The notes below the pieces were generated by a model. That model made no database searches. It was not told the origin of the DNA and saw only the letters and a list, made by a program, of their open reading frames with translations. A stretch of DNA of 64,000 bases, from contig QEOQ01000658.1 in assembly GCA_010279815.1 (NCBI GenBank), positions 972,806 to 1,036,805 of the forward strand, written 5' to 3'. The first letter of the stretch is position 1. Each line of letters starts with the position of its first letter. This DNA comes from Brachionus plicatilis (taxonomy: Eukaryota; Rotifera; Eurotatoria; Ploima; Brachionidae). Of the stretch, positions 54,401 to 64,000 are shown piece by piece. Both the position numbers and the translations under genes were made by a program.

Positions 54401-56219
54401 GACTTTAATTTTTGTGACTTAGACTTAAAACTTTGACTGATAAACAAGTCTGGTCTCAACAAAATACCTGATAAAAGAAGATATTACTTGAGAAGGAATA
54501 GAAAAAGAACCTAATCCACGAAAATGTAAAAAACTGTCTTCCAAAATTTGACTTTTAAACTAAACGAGTTTAGAATCAGTGGAACAAATTGCTAAAAGAA
54601 ATAATAAACATGAATTGTCCCAACAGTTTCAAAGCTAAGTTTGATGGTTGTTTGACGAAATCTATTATAATATTTATTTCTAAAACATTACTTAAACTGT
54701 TATTTCGATCTTTTTTATAAAAATTTATAAATAAAAGCATATATATATATTTTTTTTTTGGTTATAATCGATTTGACTTGAATTCTTTATAAATAAAAAT
54801 AGATTTTAAATGGTTGAAAGTGTGCCATATTTACAGTGGCTGTGTTAAAATCAACAAAATAGAAAAGCCTGAATATTTGAAAATGGTCCTTTTTATATGC
54901 TATTTTAATAAAGATTTTAAAGACTAATCACATAAAATTATAGCTGACTATAAAATAAAATTAAAATACAGTACAAATTAACTAACTTGTAAGCATTTTG
55001 TTCTTCGACTCTTCTTTTCCTCAATTCTTCTTCAACTATACCTTTTCTCGACTTTTTCTTTTCTTCAATTCTTCCTTTCATCTACTTTTCCTTTCCTCGA
55101 CCTTTCTTTTCCTCGACCTTTCTTTTCCTCAACTTTTCTATTACTGAACTTTTCTTTTCTTCGACTATTCCTTTATTCAACTCTTAAGAAAGGAAAGGAA
55201 AAGTTGAGGAACGGAAGAGTCGAGGAAGAGTTGAGGAAAAGAAATGTACAAGTTAGTTTTAATTGTACTGTACTAAATTCAGAAATGATCAAGAAATTCC
55301 AAAGTTGTTTAAAAGTTACAAGTCTCAGGTCAAGTTCGGACTTTTTTTTCTAAAGTCCTAGCCAAAGACTTTTATTTTTTATTTTTAAATTTTAAAGTCC
55401 GGACTTGGACTTTATTTTGGGACTTTAAACAACTCTGAAAAATTCAAAATTAAATTTTTTTAAAAATGACCGCATGTTCTTTAAACTATAAAATTAACTT
55501 TGTTTAGATTAACTGGGCGAGAGGTTTTCAATTTTTAACTCGAAAAAATTAAATGAATGATAATAAAAAACATAAAATTAATATTGATTGAACAAACGAT
55601 TTAGAACAAAATTTCCTAATTATCTGCAATTTAATAGCTATTAAAAAGTTTAATATTTTTTTAATGATACAAGAAGTAAATACAAATTCAGACCACCAAT
55701 TTTATCTAAATAGAAAAAATCTTCTCTAAGTGACTTTGAAAGGATGCCAAGTTTTTCAGAAATTTTTTTTATTTAGTGTAACATTATCAATATAAAATTG
55801 ATTCAAATGACACGCAATAAATTTCATCATTAATTTAATTATAAAATTGACTTTTAAATTGCAAAAGTACCTGCCAAATTGATCCTGACTTCCATATTTT
55901 GTTCCAGCTTGTGCAAAGGACCTGTAAATTCCTCGGCACTCTCTTCTTCAATTTCTTTTAACTTGTTGTCTATTAAAATTTGTCTTTCAAAAATAAGAGC
56001 TTCTTTGAGTTTGCCAAAAAGCGTTTCCAGTTCCTTCAAATCGCTTTGAATTGCAGCACGCCTTCTCTCATATTCGTCCTCATCAGCTATTCATTTTTTT
56101 AATTTTAATATTTTTTTTTGTAAGCTTAAAATACCTATGGTTTCTTCACTTTCGTCACTATTCACCGACTCGCTGTCTTCAATGTGTTCCTTCATCTCAT
56201 TTGTTTGGCAACTTGTCAT
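51442..56219 (-). CDS. BRMS1L: BRMS1/SDS3-family subunit of the SIN3-HDAC corepressor
   Basis: These nuclear proteins hold the SIN3/HDAC complex together through coiled coils. Exons in transcript order: 56135-56219, 55871-56086, 51952-52031, 51442-51900; all joins in phase; 279 residues (human BRMS1 246, BRMS1L 323). Start MTSCQTNEMKEHIEDSESVN is acidic, then ADEDEYERRRAAIQSDLKEL begins the family's coiled coil, followed by GPLHKLEQNMEVRINLAG, DKFVAKLEHEIKEMEEKRRQ and, after a Ser/Lys-rich linker, GSPFIVYSLQDYDILEDWSI, the conserved family signature. The C-terminal extension of BRMS1L is absent. The second intron (52032-55870, 3,839 nt) is about 70 times the local norm and carries several MITEs. 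Which of BRMS1, BRMS1L or SUDS3 is closest is uncertain. Confidence 0.9.
53138..53212 (+). pseudogene. Possible Tc1/mariner HTH fragment in the BRMS1 intron
   Basis: RVNIIRESGEYVNKPKKGRP KLAG resembles the linker after the paired-type HTH of Tc1-like transposases (IIR...G...N.P..GRP). Very short and without flanking homology. Confidence 0.3.
54345..54462. repeat. Possible degraded hAT-type MITE
   Basis: CAGGCTTGCAAAGTC at the left and the complement of CAGACTTGTTTATCAGT at the right, with inner inverted AAGTCTAAGTC blocks, resemble the hAT MITEs at 26850 and 55300. No clear target duplication. Confidence 0.35.
54969..55270. mobile_element. Tc1/mariner-type MITE with internal CTTTTCCTCGACC minisatellite
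   Basis: Inverted ends: CAGTACAAATTAACTAACTT at the left and, read inward from the right, CAGTACAATTAAAACTAACT. TA flanks both ends (54967-54968, 55271-55272), the target duplication of Tc1/mariner elements. The centre is pyrimidine-rich tandem repeat (units like CTTTTCCTCGACC) that folds against a purine-rich segment at 55188-55246. It lies within the long BRMS1 intron. Confidence 0.7.
55300..55437. mobile_element. hAT-type MITE, 138 bp, with near-perfect 8-bp target duplication
   Basis: Starts CAAAGTTGTTTAAAAGTTAC and ends with the complement of CAGAGTTGTTTAAAGTCCC. AGAAATTC (55292-55299) and AAAAATTC (55438-55445) differ at one base. The ends match the element at 26850, so it is the same family. 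Inner blocks are AAGTCCGGACTT-like palindromes. Confidence 0.7.
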
Positions 56220-59200
56220 TTCTGAGCTTTATTAAAATTTCTTAGTCGGATTATTTTTCACAGCATTTTGATTGAGACCAGTTGGGATCAAGCTCTTATT
56301 AGATTTCGAATTGAAGCTTAAAAATGATTCTGCAGATACAAAGCTGAAGAATGAAAATTTGAAAAAAGATGGAAATTTCTTTTTCAAAAACTGGCCATCA
56401 ATTACAAAACGATAAAAAAACAAATTTAAGTACTCTTGGGATCCAAAATTTAGGATTGATCAATTCGATTCAAATTTGTATTCAATTTCATAGATTTAAC
56501 TTTTTAACTTCTTTATGAGTCTTCAAAGTTTTCAGCAAGTTTTAGTCTATTTTTAAAATAATATGAATGCATAGTCATTTTTTATTAAAATTATTTGTGA
56601 TGCAGAGTTTTACAGAAAAAAATCAAAGAGCAATAGTTTTGTCCGATTGTAAAAAAATTGAAAAAGTAAAAAAAAAAAAAATAATTTTTTTTTTGCAAAA
56701 AGTTCTATTTTTTAAAAATAAATGAAAATTTTATCTTAAGTTTTTTATCTATTTATTTTGATTTCTTATTCCTAGTTATGTTTTGCATTCATTTAAAATG
56801 ATAAATATTGTATGTTTTTTATTCATTTGCATCTTTCTTTACAACTTTATCATCTTTTAAAGCTTTGTTTTTCCATCAAATCTAATATCAAAAAAATTTA
56901 ATAATCAATGAAGAATTCTTTGAAAACTTCATTTTTGTGCAAAAAGAATAAAGAGAAACAAAGAGAATTTTTTTTGGATTTCAAATCTAAAATCAAAAAA
57001 AAACTGAAGAACAAGGTAATTATGTTTAAGATACAAAATTCTAAGAAGATCAATTTTGATGAAAACTAAACTTGAGAAAAATGAGAACTTTCAGCATTTT
57101 TCATTAAAAATTTTATTTTGAGTTATTTGAATTTTTTAAAAGCTTAGTCAACAAACTAATACAATTGAATTTGAAACTGGGACCAAGAATATTTTTTTTC
57201 AAGTTTGTAATAAATTAATGATATCGGCTTTTACTTTAAAAGACAAAATTATATTTTTTTTAACCAAAAAATGATAAAAGACAATATTTATTTAAAGATC
57301 ATTTTTACTGGGTTTTAACATTGTTAAGAAAATATTGGCCTTGGAGTGTAAAGCTAAAAAAGTATCGTTTCCAATATATGGTTGCTACGTAAAGACATAT
57401 TTGATCAAATTTATATTCAAATAAGAAAATAGTAAGCAAATCATTAAATAACATGGATCAAAAATCATCGATGAATTTAAATTTTTTTCAGAAAATATTA
57501 AAAATAGGTTTCTAATCATATTTAGATATTTTCAATTTAGAAATTTATCAATAAAATAATTTAAATAAAGAAGAAAACTAAAATTTATTCGTAGTTCAAA
57601 TAATATGTGAAGAAGAATCAAATAATAATAATTATTAAATAACTGTGTTAAGAAATTTCTAAAGTTATGATAGAATAATTAAAATGAATTTTCAAGTTTT
57701 GAGTCAAGCTGGATTTTTCATTAATTAATATAATGTTTTAAGTGAAGCGGCAATTTACTTCAAAATTTTAGTAATAATTTTAGTTAAAAATCATTTAAAT
57801 ACATTTATTTTTTTAAATCGTAATTTAAAATTAAAAAGAATTAATCATCACTTTTTGAGATTCTTTAATTAAAAGGTATAACACAAAATAAGTTTTTTTT
57901 TAAAATGAATTAACAATTAACTTTCGTTTAAATAAATGTTAATAATCCTAATAAAACTAATTTATAATTGATTATTTACGATATCCACGTTTTTATATTT
58001 TTATAATCTAAAATTACTCTCTCAAATAATTTTGATGACGGAGGATTTATTTTCTAAGGCTATCGAAATATTTTGATAAATAAAATGATGACTTAGAAGT
58101 AATCTGAACAAGATGGAATACGAGTCAATGATTTGCTCAGCGGCTCAGTTCAAATTGATGACTAAAAATATCAAATTTAAAAGAATAATGAATGATTGTT
58201 AAATACACTTAAAATAAGGACTATTCATGTTGACAAAATTCAAAAAATATATATATTTGGGTTTTACTCAGAAATTGTTTTATTTCATTTTTTTCAATCT
58301 TTAAAGTATCTGAGAACTGATGAATGATTATGACCAATAAAATCAGATCTCAATGTTTTCTTTATCAGATATGTCACAAAGGTATACTTTTGAGTAAACT
58401 TAAGTCGAGAAATCATCTAAATGATCGGAAAATTAAGAATTTTATTCAAAAGTATGAAAAGTAGATGTAAATCCAAAGACTACTTTCTTAATCTATTTTT
58501 AACTATAAACCTTTCAAGCTTTAGGTTGGTATAAATTTATTTATTTAAATTGATTGTTTTTACATACGTAAGATTATAATTCTGTCTAGAATTTTTTGGT
58601 TTTTCAAATCAAAATTTTTATTTCTGAATTTCATTTTTTTCAAAATAAATTGAAAGAATAAATTAAGTCTTTATTTCTAGAAACTGACGCAAAACAGAAT
58701 TTAGATCTAATTTTAGGTATCTTGACGATGTTGTGTATTTTGCATAATTTAATAATATAAATAGAAAGTGTTTCTCAATAAAATTTTTACTAATTCTAAA
58801 TTAAATTAATTAAAATGAACTACGTAAACGGGCTCCACTAGCCTCTCTGTAAAAATCTAGTAAAAAATAGTAGAAGCAAAAAATTTTAAGTCTCTTATTA
58901 CATTAAATTGATTTCTTATTCGTGTTGGACTAAAAATGTTAATCGACATTTCCAATAAAAAAAATTTTTAGAAATTTTTATTTAACCAAATTCCCAAAAA
59001 AAATAGAAAAATTCTCATATTATTTCAAAAATTGAACCTATGTATCATTGATGAACGAAAAGAACGAAAAGAATAAAATATTAGTATTGTGTTTTTTTGT
59101 AGTTTTAAATTTTTAAAAATTTTTTTTTTATTTTGAAAAAAAAGAAACTTTCTAAATGAACAATTTACTTAATCTCTTAAGACCAAGGCTTTCAAATCAT

Positions 59201-59690
59201 CTATTTTGGTCGATGGATAAATTACTCTCTTCCATAACATTTTCATTATCCATTAAATAACTCTTTCTGTCATAACTTTTCCCAAACATTATAATTTTGT
59301 TCTACTTTTGACCAACGCTCTAGCTTAATTTTATATTTTTTAAGATTACCGTGACCAGGTTGTTAAAAAATTAATATGTTTTTTAATCTGCGTACAATTT
59401 GAATTTACACTCTAAAATGTTTGGTTCATCTTTGATATCGGTACGATGAAAACCTTGAATTAATTGAAGACATTTTTTAAGAAGTAATAGGATGTAAAGA
59501 AATAAAATTTTTTATCAAACGGATTATTTAAAAATCGTCGCCAAATATGGCGTGATTTTTAAATTAAATAAATAAATCTCGGATGACCGATATCTTTTAG
59601 TTTCTTAATGTGTGGGAATTATTTAATCAAAAAAATAATTTAATAATAAAGAAAAGTACGAATTTTTTTAATATCAAATAAGTACTTTAG

Positions 59691-59812
59691 AAAAAAAATC
59701 AATTTATTTATCTTGTTCGACAGATTAATTTTAAAAATATTAATGGTATCATTAATATATTCAATTTAGAAAATTAATTTTGTCGAACAGGATAAATAAA
59801 ATGAATTTTTTT
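59691..59812. repeat. Inverted repeat with about 42-bp arms
   Basis: TTATTTATCTTGTTCGACAG in the left arm pairs with CTGTTCGACAAAATTAATTT-type sequence in the right arm (complement), around a 37-bp A+T spacer. A few mismatches. Possibly a small foldback element. Confidence 0.6.
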
Positions 59813-61680
59813 TTTACTATTCGAATTTATGTAAATAAAGATTAGCAATTAAAATTTTTAATTTGAATCGAGACACTTTTTTAAGCTAACAAATGACTTT
59901 TTTTTTTTAATTTTTCACATTTTAATTTTAAACTTAGGAATTTAAAAACAGAAAAAATTTAAAATAGAAATAATCTTTTTCACTTAAATATTTTCAGTAT
60001 GGTTAAATTGGCTTAAAAAAGTAATTTCTCTTTTGAAAATTATTTCTTCTTTTGTATAATTTTATTTAAATAATGATATATATTTTTGTAATTTGAGACT
60101 TTAAGATTTTAAAATGAATAAACTATTCATTTTTCTTATTAATTTTGTAAAGGCTCAAATAATTTAAACACAATAATCTCGAAAAAAATTTCTCAAAAAA
60201 AGATAATCTAGGTTGTAAAAATTGTCAATTTTTTATTATCTTGTTCGTGATTAAAACAACTAAAAAAAAGGGCAATAAAATTAAATTTAGATAAATTCCG
60301 TATAGCTCAGCTTGTAAAGATAAATTAAAGTAACCGAAGTGTACACTCATTTATTTTGATTTATTTCGCATTTTTGTGATATGATAAAAACATTTTGGAT
60401 CAAATGAAAGGCCCATTTTCGGCTATCTCAAGTTGACATCAAGTGTATTTGACAAATTACATTCTAGTCCATTCTAAAATTGAATAGGTCTAAGATGACA
60501 AAGCCAAGTGCAATTAAGTGTTTGGATATCAAATTTTCCAAGCCGTTAAGTTAAACCAATTAAAGACATTCTCAATATTGAAAAGCTGTTAAAACGATTA
60601 TTTAACACCACTTGAACTTATAGATTTTACAAACTTTACACAAAAGATATTGAGAATACCTTAACAAAATAGATTATCATATTTATAGATCATGCCGATG
60701 TTTTTCTAACCAAAATAAACCTATTAAATATGTTGGTGATTCAAAGAAAAAATAAAAGAAAATTAATTATTATTTTGGGAAAAAATAAGATTTCAGATTT
60801 ATTCTAGTCATGTTAGTAATGGATTTGCATGGTGAATTTTTCAATCAAACTAGGTGCCATAACCAAACAAATGACCGTGAATAATTTGGTTTTATTTAAG
60901 CAAATACTTAAAATACCAAAATCTCACGTGTATCTAATTAAATCCTGAATTCAGGACACTCGAATCGGATTTCTTTCATAAGATTTATGTCTTGAATAAT
61001 ATTTATAATTTATGAATTTAACATCCAATTTAGAAAATGCATGATCTACTGTATTTAAATTAGGAGCAATAATTTTTTTATTTTAAATATCGGAATTAAT
61101 GTGTACGTGATCGAGTTGGCTTTAGAACGTTTGTCAAAAAGCCTCATCAAAAAACAACCTTACAAGTTGATCTTTATTTGTGTTGAATTTTATTTTTTAG
61201 CTTAATTGCACTAGCACATAGACTAAGTATTTGCTCTTTTGTTTAAGGTCTGCTTAAATTGATGATGAATTTTATATTTTTTACTTTTAAAATATTATAC
61301 TTCAGCTTTTAGTTGCATTCTTAAGGCTTAATTAGAAAACTGGTTGAGTATTTTCAAATTAGTTTGATTTTGATGCCAAATTTGATAACTATTTAATTTA
61401 TGAGTCAAACAGCTAATAGACTCAGACAAGATCCAGACTTTTTGTTTATTTTATTTTTAAGTTTTATTTTTAATTTGTTTTAAGTCAAATATTTAAAATT
61501 TGAACTTGACTAAAAGCTTTGTCCAAAAATATTAGTATTCTTATATTGTAAATGGTTGTGACCGATTTTTCATAGAACTAAAGGCGTTTTGCAAAATGGT
61601 TTCAAAATATAAAAATAATTTTTTCTTGAATTTAATTTTTTTTATAATGAAAAATTTCAATATTTTAATATACATTGCAA

Positions 61681-61760
61681 AATTTATTTATTTATTTATT
61701 CATTCATTCATTTAATTAAGCCTCATAGGCAAGTTTATAAAAAAAGTACAAAAAAATATC
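61681..61760 (-). repeat. LINE 3' tail (hairpin class B)
   Basis: On the minus strand AAACTTGCCTATGAGGCTTA is followed by ATTAAATGAATGAATGAATA and AAAT repeats. The core CTTGCCTATG.GG.CTT matches the 3' end of the LINE at 31741-34300, so this is a 5'-truncated relative. No RT is attached. Confidence 0.6.
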
Positions 61761-63370
61761 TAAAGTATAGTTAATTACATAATTACATAAAAATTACATA
61801 TAAAACAGAATTGAATATAATATTAAATATATAAAATAAAATATAATATTTTAGTTGAATTTTTTAAAAGATCGAAAATTCTTTAAAATTATCTACAATT
61901 AGTTAATAGTATAACACAGTTTTTTGGAAGATATCAAATTTATAATGTTGATTATTTTTAAAATTTTTTTAATTAGCCGAATAAAACTAAGCAAAGTTGA
62001 CATCATTTAGAAAAAGGTCAATTATATTTTTTTAATGAATAAATAAATGTCATTTGATTTATAAAGGTTTATGTATATACTCAAAATGACTATGCTCAAT
62101 TCAATGATACATAGATTTAATTAAGAAATTATTTTGAAGATGTGTTTTTCAATTAAATTTTTTATTTTATTTATTTGTATGTTGTGATTCAATTTCTTGC
62201 GTTATAAAATCATGTTGTGATTCAATTTATTGCGTGGCCTAAGGACTTAAAAAATATTAAAGAATCAATTTTATTAAAAGAAGTTGTTTTTAAAACACTC
62301 AATTATAAAATAGATTAAAAAGTAATTTCTATTTTATTAGTCAAAATTAATTTCATCAATAGCATTCGAATTTTTTCATTTTAGATGATTAAGTTAGACA
62401 TTTATGCATATTTTTCATTTTTTAATTAGATCAATGGCTTAAAAATTCAATAATTGATATCAAAATTAAATGAATTCTAAATTTTATACGTAAGATTGAT
62501 CAAAAATGGATGCTGGACAAAAATTAGATTTAAAAGGAACCTATTTAAATTAACATTTGGTCAAATATAATTCGTCAAATTGAAAAAAGTGTGTATTTTA
62601 AATCAAAATAAGATTTAAGAGAATATCCAAATAAATGTATTGAAGATTACATCTTTTAAGTTATTTTTAATTTTTTAAAATGGAATTGATGTGATTTAAA
62701 ATAGTAAATAAATGAAAATAATAAAATAGAGAACTGTTTTAGAAGTATAATTTTTTGCTCTAGATGATAAATATTAAATTAAAGTTAGTCGTATAAAAAA
62801 AGTTTTTCGTAGCATTTATTAAGGCTAGAATTAAAAAATTTAATTTCAAAGTCTGAATTATTAAAATTATCAACAGGATATTGTAATATTTATACATTTA
62901 TTTTTTTAATTCAGCATTAAAAATTGAATACTAGGAAAATTCAAAAATTAAATCTAAAGCATTTCAATTAGAAAGTTATTTGAATAATTTGACTGAATTA
63001 AATTCAAAATTTTAAATATGTCAAATTTTCAAACATAATTTGTAAGAATAAATTTAAGTTTTCTAATATTTGAAATTGAAACTTTTATGATGTCATAAGC
63101 TAAAAATTGGATATAATTTAATTTTAAATTCATAAGGCTGCGACAAAGGCGATAAGGGGTTGGACAGTCAATAGCAGATGTCGATCTCCTTTTTTTTTTT
63201 CCTTTTTTTTAAATCTTTGTTTTAAAATTCAGAAGTATATATAATAAAAAAAGCCCCAACAAGTCGAAATATTTACAATAAATCATTAAGCTAAGTTTTA
63301 GAAAAAGTTGTATAAAAAAAATTATAAAAAGTTTTTGTTTTGTTTTTATTTTGATCAATTGCATATTAGG

Positions 63371-63565
63371 TTATTGATTATCGATGGCTAGAAGGGCCAT
63401 GCGTTCAATTCTACTCTCTACCCCACTTAAAGCCTCTAATACTTCCCGTTTCTTTTTTATTTTCTCTTCATTTTTTCTCCTTTGTTCCAATTCTAATATT
63501 CTTTTGCGGCCTTTTAGTACCATCTCGTTTAAATTTTGGCCAGTTGTCTGTGTTATTTCCGTCAT
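63371..63565 (-). CDS. Small coiled-coil protein, unidentified
   Basis: ATG at 63565 opens a 64-codon frame MTEITQTTGQNLNEMVLKGR and on to IERMALLAIDNQ and a stop. It is almost entirely a charged helix (RKRILELEQRRKNEEKIKKK) suited to a coiled coil. The composition is less A+T-rich than its surroundings and codon usage looks normal. I do not recognise the family; small coiled-coil subunits of membrane-trafficking or cytoskeletal complexes look like this. It could also be one exon of a larger gene, as the upstream part reaches near the window edge. Confidence 0.5.
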   Translation of the reverse strand: MTEITQTTGQNLNEMVLKGRKRILELEQRRKNEEKIKKKREVLEALSGVESRIERMALLAIDNQ

Positions 63566-64000
63566 TTCACAAAACAAACTTTTTTGTCAATTTTAGCTAG
63601 TTTAATTTAATAATTTAAGACATTAATTAACATTCATAAACCTCAGAACTTTAATTGTTTTCTAGACTCTAAAAAAAAAAAACTGATCGCAACAATGTAT
63701 ATTTTAATTTTTAAGTGTCTTTAAATGTAAAAGTGGATATTTTTTTTAATTAAAAATATCTGATATATTATTTGACTAGTCTATTTTCCTGAAATCCGTA
63801 TGAAACAATTAATAATGTTTTTTTTTAATTGACCATTTCATTGTTTGAAACATTGAGCCAATAATTCAAAATTTTTAAATTACAGATCGAGAATGGTCTA
63901 AATCAAAAATCTTTTAATTTTTAGCTATAAAGCAAATTGTATTATGTAATTGCAACTGACCAAGAAGTTTAGTATCTGCGACAAAAATAATTTAAAAATA
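63566..64000. other. Window end, nothing recognised
   Basis: A+T-rich flank upstream of the small coiled-coil ORF. No other feature. Confidence 0.35.

Larger units (their letters stand above)
56220..63370. other. Gene-free region of about 7 kb
   Basis: No sustained coding frame. A 63-codon minus frame at 56232-56423 is at best doubtful. 59691-59812 is an inverted repeat, 61681-61760 a LINE tail, and TGTTGTGATTCAATTT is repeated near 62180 and 62213. A short GC-richer patch at 63133-63190 ends in a T-run. All else is simple A+T-rich sequence. Confidence 0.5.

Noticed and set aside
56232..56423. 63-codon minus-strand ORF upstream of BRMS1
   Set aside because: Starts at TTG, Phe/Lys/Ser-rich, no homology I recognise; probably 5' flank.
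60296..60350. tRNA-like A box (TAGCTCAGCTTGT)
   Set aside because: No B box follows, and no cloverleaf can be drawn; the match is too short.

Overview
The window is an A+T-rich animal nuclear locus. By eye it is roughly three-quarters A+T. Genes carry GT-AG introns that are mostly 45-60 nt long, and the coding content is metazoan: a two-pore channel, a PTF1A/FER-type bHLH factor, a rhodopsin-like GPCR, GCNA and a BRMS1/SDS3 protein. A compact, A+T-rich invertebrate fits best. A monogonont rotifer is my guess, but it is an inference and nothing here is diagnostic.

Layout. 1-178: 5' end of an unknown minus-strand gene. 0.9-5.9 kb: transposon graveyard (foldback element with a MULE/SWIM remnant, Tc1 end, mariner remnant, two LINE remnants). 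6.8-7.8 kb: complete 7-exon APIP gene (methionine salvage). 9.7-11.5 and 15.6-17.5 kb: two glutamine-rich, prion-like repeat proteins with similar TATA/octamer promoters. 19.2-23.4 kb (minus): GCNA, a SprT-type protease gene, with its disordered N-terminal exon beyond an unusually long intron. 23.6-25.3 kb (minus): tandem pair of zeta-class GST/maleylacetoacetate isomerase genes. 25.4-26.0 kb (minus): bHLH gene. 26.7-31.3 kb: nested foldback elements and LINE tails around a single-exon PD-(D/E)XK nuclease-like gene. 31.7-34.3 kb (minus): LINE with an intact reverse transcriptase. 34.7-37.7 kb (minus): complete 14-exon two-pore channel gene. 38-43.5 kb: two copies of a palindromic MITE and an unidentified 3-exon gene fragment. 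43.6-44.8 kb (minus): orphan GPCR. 46.0-48.4 kb: LINE containing a second LINE copy inserted head-on. 50.0-51.0 kb: decayed LINE. 51.4-56.2 kb (minus): BRMS1/SDS3 with a 3.8-kb intron full of MITEs. 56.2-63.4 kb: no convincing gene. 63.4-63.6 kb (minus): a small coiled-coil protein.

There is no operon-like logic; the genes look like independent housekeeping, germline and neuronal/signalling genes. The most informative structure is in the mobile DNA: several foldback families with exact 8- or 9-bp target duplications, and LINE families whose 3' ends share a small hairpin followed by a short tandem-repeat tail. I found no CRISPR, rRNA or convincing tRNA. Exon joins were read by eye and checked for reading phase; database identity was not tested.
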